Assembly (NCBI GenBank): GCA_965240325.2
Contig: OZ260671.1
Span: 31,031-95,030 of the forward strand
Origin: Rebecca billardiae RCC1528
Taxonomy: Eukaryota; Haptophyta
Direction of reading: 5' to 3'
DNA length: 64,000 nucleotides
This document shows positions 1 to 11,262 of the stretch, piece after piece (the first letter of the stretch is position 1; each line of letters begins with the position of its first letter). The notes beneath the pieces are model-generated. The model was not told the DNA's origin, made no database searches, and was given only the letters and a program-made list of their open reading frames with translations. The position numbers were made by a program, and so were the translations under genes.

Positions 1-1940
1 ACGAATTTTCATATTTATCATCCGATAAAGAAGAAAACTTAGTTTTAGCCGCCGGCGATACTAGAGTTAACAAAGCTGGTTTTATTGAAAGTGAAGACCT
101 TCCGGTACGTTATCAACGTGAGTTTTTAACGGTATCTCCTACTAAAGTTGACTATTTAGCTGTTTCTCCGATTCAGATATTCTCGATTGCATCTTCTCTA
201 ATCCCCTTCTTAGAACATGATGATGCAAACCGAGCGCTTATGGGTTCGAATATGCAACGCCAAGCTGTTCCTTTACTTTACCCTGAAAGACCTTTAGTTG
301 GTACTGGATTAGAATCTCATATTACGCGTGATTCTAGTATGGTTGTTGTTAATGAACAGCCAGGTATTGTAAAGTATGTCGCCTCGGATAAGATCGTTGT
401 TCGTTCTAAAACCGTTGAAACCATATACAGCTTAGAAAAATATAAAAAATCTAACCAAGAAACTTGTATTACACAGAAGCCTATTGTTTGGACTGGGGAA
501 CGAGTTGAACGCGGCCAAATTATTAGTGAAGGTACTGCTTCTTGTGGAGGAGAGCTGGCACTTGGAAAGAATATTCTCCTTGCTTATATGCCATGGGAAG
601 GTTATAACTATGAAGATGCGTTCATGGTTAGCGAACGCCTTGTTTTAGATGATATATATACCTCTTTACATATTGAGAAATTTGAAGTAGAAGTCCGACA
701 GACAAAAGCTGGCGTTGAAGAATTAACTAAAAACATTGCTGGTATGTCCGAGCGTAATACAAAAGTTCTTGATGAAAATGGTATTGTCCGTTTAGGTTCT
801 TTTGTTGACTCTGGTGATATTCTAGTCGGTAAATTAACACCTAAAGAAGAAGAAGACCAATCACCTGAAGGTAAACTACTTCGTGCTATTTTTGGTGAAC
901 GTGAAAGAAATGTACGTGATACCTCTTTAAAGGTTCCTAATGGTGTAAAAGGAAGAATACTAGATATTCGTATTTTATCGCGTGAAAATGGTGATGACTT
1001 ACCGCCAGGAATAAATCAAGTTATCCGTATTTTCTTAGTAAAAATAAGAAAAATTCGCGTTGGTGATAAAATGGCCGGACGCCACGGTAATAAAGGTATT
1101 ATTTCATGTATTTTACCTGCTGTAGACATGCCATTTTTACCAGATGGTACTCCTATTGATGTCGTCTTAAATCCGTTAGGTATTCCTTCACGTATGAATG
1201 TAGGCCAACTTTTTGAATGTCTATTAGGTCTAGCTGCCGAGCACCTTAATAAGTTCTACCGCATTATGCCTTTTGATGAAATGCATTCACCAGAGGCTTC
1301 ACGAATTTTAGTTAACAAAAAATTACAAGAAGCGGCCCTAGTTAGTGGCCAACAGTGGATCTTCAATTCTAAACATCCTGGAAAACATAGACTGATAGAT
1401 GGTCGTACTGGTACCTATTTTGATAACCCAATCACTGTAGGTCGTAGTTATATGTTAAAGTTAATCCATTTAGTTGACGATAAGCTACATGCACGTTCTA
1501 CAGGTCCTTATTCACTAGTAACACAGCAACCGTTAGGTGGAAAAGCTCAGCATGGTGGTCAAAGGCTAGGTGAGATGGAAGTTTGGGCGTTAGAAGCTTT
1601 TGGAGCTGCTTACACCCTTCAAGAACTTTTAACTGTTAAGTCAGACGATATGGATGGTCGTAATGAAATGTTAAATGCTATTGTGAAAGGTCGTGATATA
1701 CCAAAACCAGGTATTCCTGAATCATTTAAAGTTTTATTACGCGAGCTTCAATCACTAAGTCTAGATATTTCCGCTTATAAGGTTGTTTCTGACGGCAACC
1801 AAAATTTCGAAGCTACAGAAGTCGATTTAATCTCTCCAATAAGACACGAATCTAATGCTTCGAGCCCTTACTTTAATAGTAAGTTGAATACATTCTCGAT
1901 GCCTTCCGACTCTTTTCCAGAAAAAGTCAATGAGTCTTAA
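1..1940 (+). CDS. rpoB: RNA polymerase beta subunit, 5' end outside the window
   Basis: This is the C-terminal part of the beta subunit of the bacterial-type plastid RNA polymerase, which forms the catalytic core with RpoC1, RpoC2 and RpoA. The reading frame is open from base 3, so the gene is truncated only by the window edge; the ATG at 240 is internal ([13 protein letters not shown], the conserved rifampicin-region motif). Other conserved beta blocks follow: [36 protein letters not shown], and near the end [21 protein letters not shown]. It ends in TAA. The last 50 or so residues, rich in Ser and Asn, are a poorly conserved tail. rpoC1 begins 34 bases downstream, so the rpo genes are surely co-transcribed. 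Confidence 0.97.
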   Translation, partial: EFSYLSSDKEENLVLAAGDTRVNKAGFIESEDLPVRYQREFLTVSPTKVDYLAVSPIQIFSIASSLIPFLEHDDANRALMGSNMQRQAVPLLYPERPLVGTGLESHITRDSSMVVVNEQPGIVKYVASDKIVVRSKTVETIYSLEKYKKSNQETCITQKPIVWTGERVERGQIISEGTASCGGELALGKNILLAYMPWEGYNYEDAFMVSERLVLDDIYTSLHIEKFEVEVRQTKAGVEELTKNIAGMSERNTKVLDENGIVRLGSFVDSGDILVGKLTPKEEEDQSPEGKLLRAIFGERERNVRDTSLKVPNGVKGRILDIRILSRENGDDLPPGINQVIRIFLVKIRKIRVGDKMAGRHGNKGIISCILPAVDMPFLPDGTPIDVVLNPLGIPSRMNVGQLFECLLGLAAEHLNKFYRIMPFDEMHSPEASRILVNKKLQEAALVSGQQWIFNSKHPGKHRLIDGRTGTYFDNPITVGRSYMLKLIHLVDDKLHARSTGPYSLVTQQPLGGKAQHGGQRLGEMEVWALEAFGAAYTLQELLTVKSDDMDGRNEMLNAIVKGRDIPKPGIPESFKVLLRELQSLSLDISAYKVVSDGNQNFEATEVDLISPIRHESNASSPYFNSKLNTFSMPSDSFPEKVNES

Positions 1941-1974
1941 ATGTACTATTTAAATATAATTTCATCTTTTTGAA

Positions 1975-3840
1975 ATGGTTAAATCAGAACAGTATTTTGA
2001 TTATATAAAGATAAAAATAGCTTCGCCTGAACGTATTAGAAGCTGGGGCCAACGTAAGTTACCTAACGGGTCAGTTGTTGGAGAGGTTACAAAACCAGAA
2101 ACAATAAACTATCGAACCCTTAAGCCTGAAATGGGTGGTTTGTTTTGTGAGCGCGTTTTTGGCCCTATTAAAGATTGGGAATGTCACTGTGGTAAGTACC
2201 GTCGTGTTCGAGATAAAGGTACAATATGTGAACGTTGTGGTGTCGAAGTGACCGAATCTCGTGTCCGCAGACAACGTATGGGTTATATTAATCTTTCAGC
2301 ACCGGTTACGCACATATGGTACTTAAAAGGTACACCTAGTATTATCTCCCACCTTTTAGGGATGCCACTAAAAAAGGTAGAGGAAATTGTTTACTTTGTC
2401 TCGTATGTGATCATTGAACCTGACAATTTTCCAGGCTTATCTTATAAACAACTCTTAAATGAGAATGAGTGGATTGCATTAGAAGATAAACTTTTTCAGC
2501 AAGAGCAACGTTTTAATGTCTTCTGTCAAATAGGTGCTGAGGCGATACTTTTACTACTGAAAGATCTTGACCCTAAAGATATGATAGCTCGTTTAAGAAC
2601 GAATATATTACTAGTAAATGATAAAGGTAAACGAGAAAAATGGATCAAACGTTTGAGAATTCTCGAAAACTTTGTCCATACAAATTCAGACCCCTCATGG
2701 GTTGTTTTAGATGTTCTTCCAGTTATACCCCCTGACTTAAGACCTATGGTGCAACTGGACAGTGGTAGATTCGCTACCTCGGATTTAAATGATCTTTACC
2801 GACGAATTATTAATCGTAATAATCGTCTCGAGCGCTTAAAAGAAATTCTGGCACCGGAAATTATAACCCGTAATGAAAAACGCATGCTGCAAGAGGCAGT
2901 TGATGCATTAATAGATAACGGAAAACGTGGGCGTACGGTTCTAGGTGTTAATAACAGGCCTTTAAAGTCCTTATCTGACATTATCGGTGGAAAGCAAGGC
3001 CGATTTAGACAAAACTTACTTGGTAAGCGAGTTGACTATTCAGGGCGTTCTGTTATTGTTGTTGAGCCTCAACTTTCACTGAACCAATGTGGGCTACCTA
3101 AAGAAATGGCACTAGAATTATTTCAGCCTTTTGTAATTCACCGTTTAATTCATGAAGGCCTTGTTAATAACATTAAGGCTGCGAAAAAGATGATTAAAAA
3201 CAAGAATTCTATTGTTTGGAGTGTTCTTGATGAAGTTATCGAAAACCACCCGATACTACTTAACCGCGCACCTACATTACATAGGTTAGGTATTCAAGCT
3301 TTTGAACCCGTTTTAGTCGAAGGCCGAGCAATTAAGCTTCATCCAATGGTCTGCCCGGCGTTTAATGCAGATTTTGATGGTGACCAAATGGCGGTCCATA
3401 TTCCTTTAACATTGGAGGCCCAAGCGGAAGCACGCTTTTTAATGCTCGCTCCAAGAAATTTCCTGTCGCCAGCGACAGGGGACCCCATTGTTTTACCTAC
3501 CCAAGATATGGTATTAGGGTGCTATTATTTAACATTGATGAGCCCAAATACACCTCTTAATAAAGATAAATACTTTTCTTCCCTTGAAGATGCTAAAGTT
3601 GCTTTTGAACACGGTTTAATTGAATTACAAACACCCATTTGGGTACGTTATGAAGGTTTCGTAAATGATGAAGATACAAAAGCTTTGAAAACGTTTAAAT
3701 ATAAAGACGGTAGTTTCACTAAAGTTTTTCAAAATAAATATTTAAAACAAGACGTTGAAGGTAATCTCATCAGCCAATACATGCGAACTACTGTAGGTAG
3801 GGTTCTTTTTAACCAAGTTTTAGATGGAGTAGTACAGTAA
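1975..3840 (+). CDS. rpoC1: RNA polymerase beta' subunit, N-terminal part (RpoC1)
   Basis: RpoC1 is the N-terminal part of beta', which in cyanobacteria and plastids is split from RpoC2. The 621-residue protein has the zinc-binding region near residues 65-90 ([13 protein letters not shown], then CERCGVEV). The absolutely conserved catalytic NADFDGD lies at residues 464-470, where the three Asp residues hold the active-site Mg2+. Lid and rudder-type blocks such as [21 protein letters not shown] precede it. The start ATG follows the rpoB stop by 34 bases and gives the usual N-terminus ending in the [11 protein letters not shown] motif. It is followed after 28 bases by rpoC2. Confidence 0.98.
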   Translation: MVKSEQYFDYIKIKIASPERIRSWGQRKLPNGSVVGEVTKPETINYRTLKPEMGGLFCERVFGPIKDWECHCGKYRRVRDKGTICERCGVEVTESRVRRQRMGYINLSAPVTHIWYLKGTPSIISHLLGMPLKKVEEIVYFVSYVIIEPDNFPGLSYKQLLNENEWIALEDKLFQQEQRFNVFCQIGAEAILLLLKDLDPKDMIARLRTNILLVNDKGKREKWIKRLRILENFVHTNSDPSWVVLDVLPVIPPDLRPMVQLDSGRFATSDLNDLYRRIINRNNRLERLKEILAPEIITRNEKRMLQEAVDALIDNGKRGRTVLGVNNRPLKSLSDIIGGKQGRFRQNLLGKRVDYSGRSVIVVEPQLSLNQCGLPKEMALELFQPFVIHRLIHEGLVNNIKAAKKMIKNKNSIVWSVLDEVIENHPILLNRAPTLHRLGIQAFEPVLVEGRAIKLHPMVCPAFNADFDGDQMAVHIPLTLEAQAEARFLMLAPRNFLSPATGDPIVLPTQDMVLGCYYLTLMSPNTPLNKDKYFSSLEDAKVAFEHGLIELQTPIWVRYEGFVNDEDTKALKTFKYKDGSFTKVFQNKYLKQDVEGNLISQYMRTTVGRVLFNQVLDGVVQ

Positions 3841-3868
3841 AAATATTGTCATAAGTTTAATTCAAAAT

Positions 3869-6800
3869 ATGGGAAATTCTTGTGTATCGCGAGACACTTT
3901 ATTTACAAACAAAGTCGTCGATAAGCGTCAACTTAAAGGTTTAATGTCTGACTTATTTAATAAGTATGGCCCTTCGAAGTGTACTTACGTTTCTGATAAT
4001 TTAAAATTTTTGGGTTTCCATTTTGCAACCCAAGCTGGTCTTTCATTAAACGTTGAAGATTTACGTGTGCCTGATACTAAACGCCAAAATTTAGCTTTTG
4101 GTGAAAATTTTATCAGTGACGTTGAGGAATCTTTTGTTCGTGCTGATATTACTAGCGTAGACCGTTTCCAATATATCATCGATAAATGGAGTTCGATTAG
4201 TGATAAGGTAAAAGAAGAAGTAGTTAATTATTTCGTAAAGACGGACCCTTTTAACCCAATTTATATGATGGCGTTCTCCGGAGCACGAGGAAATTTATCA
4301 CAAGTTCGTCAGCTTATTGGGATGAGAGGGCTAATGGCCGACCCACAAGGCCAGCTTATAGGATTACCCATTAAAAGTAATTTCCGTGAAGGTCTAACAG
4401 TTACCGAATATATCATTTCTTCTTATGGTGCAAGAAAAGGTATTGTAGACACAGCTTTACGTACAGCTGACTCAGGTTATTTAACTCGACGTCTTGTTGA
4501 TGTTTCTCAAGATATTATCGTTCGTGCGTTTGATTGTGGTACTAGTCGGGGAATAAAAGCAGCAACAAACTCCAATATCACACTGCAAGGTCGTACTTTA
4601 CTAAAAGACTTATTTGATAACGAGGGAAATATAATCCTTAGTAAAGATAAGCAAATTAGCCGAAAAACAATAGAGTCTATAAAGACTAACAATATTAAAT
4701 ATATTGAGATTAGGTCATCTATTACCTGCAATTTAAACCATTCCGTATGCCAACTTTGTTATGGATGGAACCTGGCCACTAGAAAATTAATAGATCTTGG
4801 CGAAGCAGTTGGTATTTTAGCTGCTCAGTCGATTGGTGAACCTGGTACACAATTAACTATGCGTACATTCCATACAGGTGGTACCTTTATGGGGACTCTT
4901 TCAGACGCCGTGTACTCTTTTACCGCCGGAAAGGTAAGTGTAGTTGGAGATAAGAAAAAATTTATACCTGAAAAATTTTCTGAAAGCGATTGGGCTATTA
5001 AAGTAAAGCAAGATTCGTCTTTACAGTTAAAAACTACTACAGACCGATTAATCTCATTAAAAGTACCTGCAAATTCTACTTTACCTTTTGCGACTAATGG
5101 TTTAGAGGTGAAAAGAAATGAGGTTATTCTTAAGCCACCCATCATTGAATCTACTGGTTCTGAACAAGTGACAAAAAGAATATCTTCTGATAAAGAAGGT
5201 TTAGTTTTTTTAGACGGTTTAAGCCTCAAAGAAATAGAAGATAAAAACCAAAACAAGACTTTAATCGCCCAAAACCAAGGTTTTATATGGATTTGTTCTA
5301 GTAATGTGTTAAGTATTCCAACAAATGCGGAGGTTGAAGTTAAACCAGGGACTATTGTAAGAGAAAACAAATGCTTTGTTAAAGTAAATTTTTCAAATTC
5401 TTACGGGGGGTTTTGTTTAGATAGTGCTGATGATAGAGCATTTAATATTTTACTAACTTCATACTTCTTAGACGATAGCTTCGTTACCCGAACAGAAGAT
5501 AATAAATATATTCTTACTACTAAAGCAAACGAAAACTATTCCTTAGCTTTTACAAAGGTTTCTTATAGTGAAAATCTACAAATTATCGGCGAATCTAAGC
5601 CAAAACTTTCGTTTACGTACCAAAGTGGTCGAATTAAAATCGATTATTTACAAAACGAAAATGCTAGTAAATCAAAGATAGGTAGTCAGCCACCTGGTTC
5701 ATATATTCACTTAATTCCGGAATACTATTTCACAGTAGTCGCCACTTCAAAGCAGATTTTTGTTAAAGCTGGTGATTTTGTTGAAAAAGGTTTCGAACTT
5801 TTTACCGGAACTTTTTCCGAGCAACAAGGTATCGTTGACATACTTGAAGTCGACGAAGATACTTTTGATATTATCTTACGACCAGGGATACTGGTTGATT
5901 CAAATTCAACATTTAAGAATACTTTTTCAAAAAATAATAAAAAAATCATTTCTTACCCTCAGGGCCTAGAAATTGGAGAAGGTTTTTCAGAACCGGAATT
6001 TATATATGTAGAACAGTTAGTCTTCGAAGAAGGTAAACAGTCTTACCTAATTTCGCCCGTAGAAACGTCTTTTATACCGCCTGAAAAAGAACTGAGTTTT
6101 GCAAATAATTACCAGAGTAGCGATTTCCAAAAACCATTCCGTATTTTCGAAAAAACCGAAATTCTGGTTAATGAAGGCGATACAGTTAGGAATATTGATG
6201 AAAGTATACTTGTCTTAAAGCACCTCGTAATTGAATTTAATTTAATCCAAGGTAGGTTTAACGCAAATATAAAATTAGAAAAATTAGCAAATAAAAATAC
6301 GTTTGGATTAAAGGTAGATATTTTTGAAAAATTGAATACGTCTTTTGGTAAATTCAGCGCTGAATATATTCAGAATCAAAAACTCATCCATGAAAAACAG
6401 TATATTTATGGTTTAAGTAAAGCATACCAAAGCCAAATTCTTTCACAAGAGAAAAGTATTGTTACAGCATTAGAACGCATTTCATCAAATAAAAAACTAT
6501 TATGTTTAGCAAAAAAATCAGACTTCCAAATTTTCCAAAAAAACACGGACCAATTATTTAGCTCCAGAGAAAAATTAGCAAAAGATACCTATCTTTTTAT
6601 TCGACGTGGTGATAAGTTCAATAATAATAAAGTTGCACAAGCAGCAGGTCGATTAACGATTAAAGAATTCAAAGAAAACGGTGCTAGTTTTACGGTTCTG
6701 CAACGTGCTAAACCTTACTTAATTGCCAAAAATTCAATCCTAAAAGCAAAACAAGACTACCTTATTCATAAAAATGACTTGATAGCTTTCCTTACTTATG

Positions 6801-7687
6801 AAGTGGCGAAGACAGAAGATATCATACAAGGTTTACCTAAAGTTGAAGAGCTTCTTGAAGCTCGACCACCTAAAAATAAATCTATTATTTCAACAATTCC
6901 TGGTTACGTGTCAGTAGTTTCAAAAATTGAAAATGAATATCCTGAAAGTAATGAATTAGTAACAATTAATGTAAAAAATCAAGGTAACCTCGAAGAGAAA
7001 TATACAGTACCGAAACTTAGAAAAATAGTAAAAACTGGCGATTTTGTAAACTTAGGAGATCGTTTAACAGATGGTCAAGTAGACCTTCGTGAACTATTAC
7101 AAGTAATTTTTGATTTTTATAGATCTATTTTAAAGCTAGACAACTATAGCGCCTCATTAAAAAGTTTCAAACAAATCCAGATGATTCTCATAAGCGAGAT
7201 TCAAAATGTTTACAAATCCCAAGGTGTTGATATCTCTGATAAGCATATCGAAATTATAGTTCGACAAATGACTCAAAAAGTCAGGGTAGAAGATAGTGGA
7301 AAAACTACATTAGTTCCAGGAGAACTTGTTGATTTAGAGAAGATTCGTCGTATTAATGTCATTGCGGATTTCCAAGGCTATGAAACAGCAACATATACTC
7401 CAATACTTTTAGGAATAACTAAAGCTTCTTTAAGTACAGATAGTTTTATTTCGGCAGCAAGTTTCCAAGAAACAGCTCGTGTATTAACAAAAGCAGCTGT
7501 TGAAGGTAAAAAAGACTGGTTAAAAGGATTAAAGGAAAATGTAATTGTTGGCCGCCTTATCCCTGCCGGAACTGGTTTTAAGCCAAACCAAATAAAAACT
7601 AACCTTCAAAAAGAAGATGAATCCGTTACTAATGACTTAAATATGGATGCATTAATACTAGACAAACGTATTAAAAATCTAGAATAA
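3869..7687 (+). CDS. rpoC2: RNA polymerase beta'' subunit (RpoC2)
   Basis: RpoC2 is the C-terminal part of beta' and carries the trigger loop and jaw. The 1272-residue product has the conserved GARGNLSQVRQLIGMRGLM block, the second zinc site (CNLNHSVCQLCYGW) and the trigger-loop/bridge region QSIGEPGTQLTMRTFHTGG. It then has a long, fast-evolving SI3-like insertion rich in Lys, Asn and Ser, roughly residues 370-970. The C-terminal block (GLPKVEELLEARPPKN, then SFISAASFQETARVLTKAA) is conserved. The insertion is typical of cyanobacterial and plastid RpoC2. rps2 follows after 60 bases. Several antisense open frames inside it are shadows. Confidence 0.97.
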   Translation: MGNSCVSRDTLFTNKVVDKRQLKGLMSDLFNKYGPSKCTYVSDNLKFLGFHFATQAGLSLNVEDLRVPDTKRQNLAFGENFISDVEESFVRADITSVDRFQYIIDKWSSISDKVKEEVVNYFVKTDPFNPIYMMAFSGARGNLSQVRQLIGMRGLMADPQGQLIGLPIKSNFREGLTVTEYIISSYGARKGIVDTALRTADSGYLTRRLVDVSQDIIVRAFDCGTSRGIKAATNSNITLQGRTLLKDLFDNEGNIILSKDKQISRKTIESIKTNNIKYIEIRSSITCNLNHSVCQLCYGWNLATRKLIDLGEAVGILAAQSIGEPGTQLTMRTFHTGGTFMGTLSDAVYSFTAGKVSVVGDKKKFIPEKFSESDWAIKVKQDSSLQLKTTTDRLISLKVPANSTLPFATNGLEVKRNEVILKPPIIESTGSEQVTKRISSDKEGLVFLDGLSLKEIEDKNQNKTLIAQNQGFIWICSSNVLSIPTNAEVEVKPGTIVRENKCFVKVNFSNSYGGFCLDSADDRAFNILLTSYFLDDSFVTRTEDNKYILTTKANENYSLAFTKVSYSENLQIIGESKPKLSFTYQSGRIKIDYLQNENASKSKIGSQPPGSYIHLIPEYYFTVVATSKQIFVKAGDFVEKGFELFTGTFSEQQGIVDILEVDEDTFDIILRPGILVDSNSTFKNTFSKNNKKIISYPQGLEIGEGFSEPEFIYVEQLVFEEGKQSYLISPVETSFIPPEKELSFANNYQSSDFQKPFRIFEKTEILVNEGDTVRNIDESILVLKHLVIEFNLIQGRFNANIKLEKLANKNTFGLKVDIFEKLNTSFGKFSAEYIQNQKLIHEKQYIYGLSKAYQSQILSQEKSIVTALERISSNKKLLCLAKKSDFQIFQKNTDQLFSSREKLAKDTYLFIRRGDKFNNNKVAQAAGRLTIKEFKENGASFTVLQRAKPYLIAKNSILKAKQDYLIHKNDLIAFLTYEVAKTEDIIQGLPKVEELLEARPPKNKSIISTIPGYVSVVSKIENEYPESNELVTINVKNQGNLEEKYTVPKLRKIVKTGDFVNLGDRLTDGQVDLRELLQVIFDFYRSILKLDNYSASLKSFKQIQMILISEIQNVYKSQGVDISDKHIEIIVRQMTQKVRVEDSGKTTLVPGELVDLEKIRRINVIADFQGYETATYTPILLGITKASLSTDSFISAASFQETARVLTKAAVEGKKDWLKGLKENVIVGRLIPAGTGFKPNQIKTNLQKEDESVTNDLNMDALILDKRIKNLE

Positions 7688-7747
7688 TTAATAATGATGT
7701 CACACTATTGAATTTCAACAACTAAAGTAAAATTAAATTAAAACCGG

Positions 7748-8458
7748 ATGGAAAATTTAACATTAACCGAACTTTTAGAAGCGGGTGTACACTTCGGTCA
7801 CCAATCGCAAAGATGGAACCCGAAAGCGTTTCCTTATATATTTTCAGAGCGAAACGGTATACACATTATCGATTTAGTTCAAACCACTCAGCTATTAAAA
7901 TATGCTTATAAATATTTATATAACGAAGCAAAGAACGGCGGTGAATTCCTTTTTGTCGGAACTAAAACGCAAGCTTCAAAAATAGTTGCACAAGAGGCAG
8001 AAAAATGCTCTTCTCATTACGTGAACCAAAGATGGTTAGGTGGTTTATTAACAAACTGGGAAACTCTTCAAAAGCGTGTTAACCGTTTAAAATACCTAGA
8101 AAAAATGCAAGAAGAGGGTGGCTTTAACGGCTTACCAAAAAAAGAAGTTGCGGTTCTAAAAAAAGAATTAGATCTTTTAAAGAAGAATCTAGAGGGTATT
8201 AAAAATATGGGAGGTTTACCATCCGCCGTAATTGTAGTAGATCAAAAACGTGAGAAAGGTGCAGTACTTGAAGCAAGAAAATTAGGAATACCTGTGGTTT
8301 CTCTATTAGATACAAATTGTGACCCAGACCTTATAGATATTTTAGTTCCTGCAAATGACGATGCGGTAAGCTCAATTGAGTTAATATTAAGTAAGCTTTC
8401 TGATGCTATTAAAGAAGGTAAAGCTGCATCTAGCGAAGCAGTATTTACGGGCGATTAA
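7748..8458 (+). CDS. rps2: 30S ribosomal protein S2
   Basis: S2 of the plastid small ribosomal subunit, 236 residues. It shows the family signature near the N-terminus ([18 protein letters not shown]), then [14 protein letters not shown] and the C-terminal [18 protein letters not shown] block. The rpoB-rpoC1-rpoC2-rps2 order is the ancestral cyanobacterial and plastid one, so it is probably read from the same transcript. No tsf gene follows; instead trnW lies 72 bases downstream. The last 20 or so residues are acidic and variable. Confidence 0.97.
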   Translation: MENLTLTELLEAGVHFGHQSQRWNPKAFPYIFSERNGIHIIDLVQTTQLLKYAYKYLYNEAKNGGEFLFVGTKTQASKIVAQEAEKCSSHYVNQRWLGGLLTNWETLQKRVNRLKYLEKMQEEGGFNGLPKKEVAVLKKELDLLKKNLEGIKNMGGLPSAVIVVDQKREKGAVLEARKLGIPVVSLLDTNCDPDLIDILVPANDDAVSSIELILSKLSDAIKEGKAASSEAVFTGD

Positions 8459-8467
8459 AAATAAAAT

Positions 8468-8495
8468 TTGACCAAAACAATTTTTTGATTATACT
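8468..8495 (+). promoter_or_regulatory. Candidate sigma70-type promoter for trnW
   Basis: TTGACC at 8468-8473 and TATACT at 8490-8495 are separated by 16 bases and sit about 35 bases before trnW. Seen by eye only; a second TATAAT-like box at about 8510 is an alternative. Confidence 0.45.
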
Positions 8496-8530
8496 TGTAT
8501 CTATATGGATATAATATTCAATATAATCAC

Positions 8531-8603
8531 GCGTCCTTAGTTCAGTTGGTAGAACGTTGGTCTCCAAAACCAAATGTCGAGGGTTCAAGTCCTTCAGGGC
8601 GTG
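8531..8603 (+). tRNA. trnW(CCA): tRNA-Trp (CCA)
   Basis: A 73-base cloverleaf: acceptor stem GCGTCCT with AGGGCGT, D-loop TTCAGTTGGT, anticodon loop CTCCAAA (anticodon CCA), T-loop TTCAAGT, discriminator G as usual for Trp. CCA reads only UGG, which fits the lack of internal TGA in the genes here. Confidence 0.97.
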
Positions 8604-8668
8604 TAAATTTGGTAAAAATAAAATTGATGATATTTTTTTTATTATTGAGTATATAATAATGGTGTATA

Positions 8669-8720
8669 AACTACGAAGGTATATTGGTTTGTTTATCAAT
8701 GCCAGATAAAAACCGTAGTT
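8669..8720 (+). promoter_or_regulatory. Stem in the psbD 5' leader
   Basis: AACTACG at 8669-8675 is complementary to CGTAGTT at 8714-8720, closing a 52-base element about 50 bases before the psbD start. It may be a leader structure controlling translation or stability; this is inference. Confidence 0.3.
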
Positions 8721-8768
8721 GGGAAAATAAATTACTTTTATATAAGATAAAAATCTTGGAGAAAAAAC

Positions 8769-9824
8769 ATGACTATTTCAATCGGTAAAGAATCAGAACG
8801 TAGCACGTTCGATCTTATTGATGACTGGCTAAAGCGCGATCGATTCGTATTCGTTGGTTGGTCTGGTCTACTACTATTCCCTTGTAGTTATCTAGCTCTT
8901 GGAGGATGGTTAACAGGGACAACATTTGTAACATCATGGTACACTCACGGATTAGCAAGTTCATACCTAGAAGGTTGTAACTTCCTAACAACTGCTGTTT
9001 CTACTCCAGCAAACAGTATGGGTCACTCACTACTATTCCTTTGGGGACCTGAGGCACAAGGTGATTTTACTAGATGGTGTCAAATCGGAGGCCTTTGGGC
9101 TTTCATCGCTCTACACGGAGCTTTTGGACTAATTGGATTCTGTCTACGTCAATTCGAAATTGCTCGTCTTGTAGGTATTCGCCCGTACAACGCGATTGCC
9201 TTCTCTGGACCAATCTCGATTTTCGTTTCAGTATTCTTACTTTACCCATTAGGACAAGCTAGTTGGTTCTTCGCACCTAGTTTTGGTGTAGCTGCGATTT
9301 TCCGTTTCCTACTATTCCTACAAGGTTTCCACAACTGGACTCTTAACCCATTCCACATGATGGGTGTTGCAGGTATCTTAGGTGGAGCACTTCTTTGTGC
9401 GATTCACGGTGCAACTGTAGAGAACACTCTATTCGAAGATGGTGATGCTGCAAACACTTTCCGTGCATTCAGCCCTACACAATCGGAAGAGACTTACTCA
9501 ATGGTTACAGCTAACCGTTTCTGGTCACAAATTTTTGGTGTAGCTTTCTCAAACAAGCGTTGGCTTCACTTCTTCATGCTATTCGTACCAGTAGCTGGTC
9601 TATGGGCTAGTTCTCTTGGTATTGTAGGTTTAGCACTAAACCTACGTGCTTACGACTTCGTATCTCAAGAGCTAAGAGCTGCAGAAGATCCAGAATTCGA
9701 AACATTCTACACTAAGAACAACCTTCTAAACGAAGGTATCCGCGCATGGATGGCTGCACAAGATCAGCCGCACGAAAACTTTGTATTCCCTGAGGAGGTA
9801 TTACCACGTGGAAACGCCCTTTAA
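8769..9824 (+). CDS. psbD: Photosystem II reaction centre protein D2
   Basis: D2 forms the photosystem II reaction-centre heterodimer with D1 in the thylakoid membrane and binds P680 chlorophylls, pheophytin and the QA quinone. The 351-residue protein has five membrane spans and starts [26 protein letters not shown] in pieces typical of D2. The non-haem iron and QA region ([39 protein letters not shown]) is intact. A GGAG sequence lies at 8758-8761, six or so bases before the ATG. Its 3' end overlaps psbC by 17 bases, so the two are translated from one message. Confidence 0.99.
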   Translation: MTISIGKESERSTFDLIDDWLKRDRFVFVGWSGLLLFPCSYLALGGWLTGTTFVTSWYTHGLASSYLEGCNFLTTAVSTPANSMGHSLLFLWGPEAQGDFTRWCQIGGLWAFIALHGAFGLIGFCLRQFEIARLVGIRPYNAIAFSGPISIFVSVFLLYPLGQASWFFAPSFGVAAIFRFLLFLQGFHNWTLNPFHMMGVAGILGGALLCAIHGATVENTLFEDGDAANTFRAFSPTQSEETYSMVTANRFWSQIFGVAFSNKRWLHFFMLFVPVAGLWASSLGIVGLALNLRAYDFVSQELRAAEDPEFETFYTKNNLLNEGIRAWMAAQDQPHENFVFPEEVLPRGNAL

Positions 9825-11190
9825 TGCACCAGTAGTAGCAGGCCGTGATATTGAATCTACAGGTTTTGCTTGGTGGGCAGGAAACGCTCGCCTAATTAAC
9901 GTATCAGGAAAGCTTTTAGGAGCTCACGTAGCACACGCAGGATTAATGGTATTCTGGGCTGGAGCTATGTGTCTTTTTGAGGTTGCTCACTTCTTACCAG
10001 AGAAGCCTTTATATGAGCAAGGTCTTATTTGTCTACCTCACCTAGCTGCTCTAGGTTGGGGTGTAGGACCAGGTGGTGAAATTATTGATACATACCCGTA
10101 CTTCGTAGTGGGTGTAGTTCACTTAATTTCATCAGCAGTTTTAGGATTTGGTGGTGTTTACCACTCACTAATCGGGCCAGATACTCTAGAAGAGTCATTC
10201 CCATTCTTTGGTTATGACTGGCGTGATAAGAACAAGATGACTACAATTCTAGGAATTCACCTTATCTTCCTAGGGCTTGGTTCTCTTCTACTTGTATCTA
10301 AAGCTATGTTCTTTGGAGGACTTTACGACACTTGGGCTCCAGGTGGTGGTGACGTACGTCTAGTAGCGAACCCAACACTTAACCCAGGAGCAATCTTTAA
10401 CTACGTTCTTAAGTCGCCTTTCGGTGGTGATGGATGGATTGTAAGTGTAAACAACTTAGAAGATCTAGTTGGTGGACACGTTTGGATTGGTCTAATGTGT
10501 GTTGTTGGTGGAGTTTTCCACATTGTAACTAAGCCTTTTGCATGGGCACGTCGTGGATTTGTTTGGTCAGGTGAAGCTTACCTATCTTACAGCCAAGGTG
10601 CTCTATCTCTTATGGGTCTAGTTGCAAGTGTATTCGTTTGGTACAACAACACTGCTTACCCTAGTGAGTTCTTCGGTCCTACAGGTCCTGAAGCTTCACA
10701 GAGTCAAGCATTCACATTCCTAGTACGTGACCAAAGACTAGGTGCTAACGTAGCATCTGCTCAAGGTCCTACAGGACTAGGTAAATACCTAATGCGTTCA
10801 CCTTCAGGTGAGATCATTCTAGGTGGTGAAACAATGCGTTTCTGGGATCTACGTGCTCCATGGCTAGAGCCTCTACGTGGACCTAACGGTTTAGATCTAA
10901 ACAAGATTCGTAACGACATTCAACCATGGCAAGAAAGACGTGCTGCAGAGTACATGACTCACGCACCTCTAGGGGCTCTTAACTCAGTAGGTGGTGTAGC
11001 AACTGAAATTAACTCAGTAAACTACGTAAACCCTCGTTCTTGGTTAACAGCTTCTCACTTCTTCCTAGGTTTCTTCTTCTGGGTAGCTCACCTATGGCAC
11101 GCAGGACGTGCTCGTGCAGCTGCTGCTGGATTCGAGAAAGGAATTGATCGTGAAAACGAACCGGCTCTATCTCTAAAACCTCTAGACTAA
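9808..11190 (+). CDS. psbC: Photosystem II CP43 core antenna, GTG start
   Basis: CP43 is the chlorophyll-binding inner antenna of photosystem II and contributes a ligand to the oxygen-evolving cluster. The start is the GTG at 9808, inside psbD. A strong Shine-Dalgarno sequence GAGGAGG (9792-9798) precedes it by 9 bases and the protein then begins with the conserved (M)ETPFNAP. A longer frame opens at 9781 but adds residues foreign to the family. The 460-residue product has six spans and the large lumenal loop with [20 protein letters not shown], containing the Glu and Arg near the Mn cluster. The 17-base overlap with psbD is the classic arrangement. Confidence 0.98.
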   Translation: METPFNAPVVAGRDIESTGFAWWAGNARLINVSGKLLGAHVAHAGLMVFWAGAMCLFEVAHFLPEKPLYEQGLICLPHLAALGWGVGPGGEIIDTYPYFVVGVVHLISSAVLGFGGVYHSLIGPDTLEESFPFFGYDWRDKNKMTTILGIHLIFLGLGSLLLVSKAMFFGGLYDTWAPGGGDVRLVANPTLNPGAIFNYVLKSPFGGDGWIVSVNNLEDLVGGHVWIGLMCVVGGVFHIVTKPFAWARRGFVWSGEAYLSYSQGALSLMGLVASVFVWYNNTAYPSEFFGPTGPEASQSQAFTFLVRDQRLGANVASAQGPTGLGKYLMRSPSGEIILGGETMRFWDLRAPWLEPLRGPNGLDLNKIRNDIQPWQERRAAEYMTHAPLGALNSVGGVATEINSVNYVNPRSWLTASHFFLGFFFWVAHLWHAGRARAAAAGFEKGIDRENEPALSLKPLD

Positions 11191-11220
11191 TTATCTAGAT
11201 AAAAGGTTTTAATTCAAGAA

Positions 11221-11260
11221 AAGCAATAGCTTACTTAATGTAAGCTATTGCTTTTTTTTT
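11221..11260 (+). terminator. psbC terminator hairpin
   Basis: A perfect 14-base-pair stem (AAGCAATAGCTTAC at 11221-11234 with its complement at 11240-11253), loop TTAAT, followed by a run of T to 11260. It stands 30 bases after the psbC stop. Confidence 0.9.
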
Positions 11261-11262
11261 TA

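Noticed and set aside
240-1940. ATG at 240 as the rpoB start
   Set aside because: The frame is open to the window edge and the upstream translation matches beta subunit sequence, so the ATG is internal.
4825-5370. 181-codon open frame on the - strand
   Set aside because: Antisense shadow of rpoC2 with no family likeness.
9781-9807. Longer psbC start
   Set aside because: The GTG at 9808 has a strong Shine-Dalgarno sequence and gives the conserved N-terminus; the nine extra residues do not fit the family.
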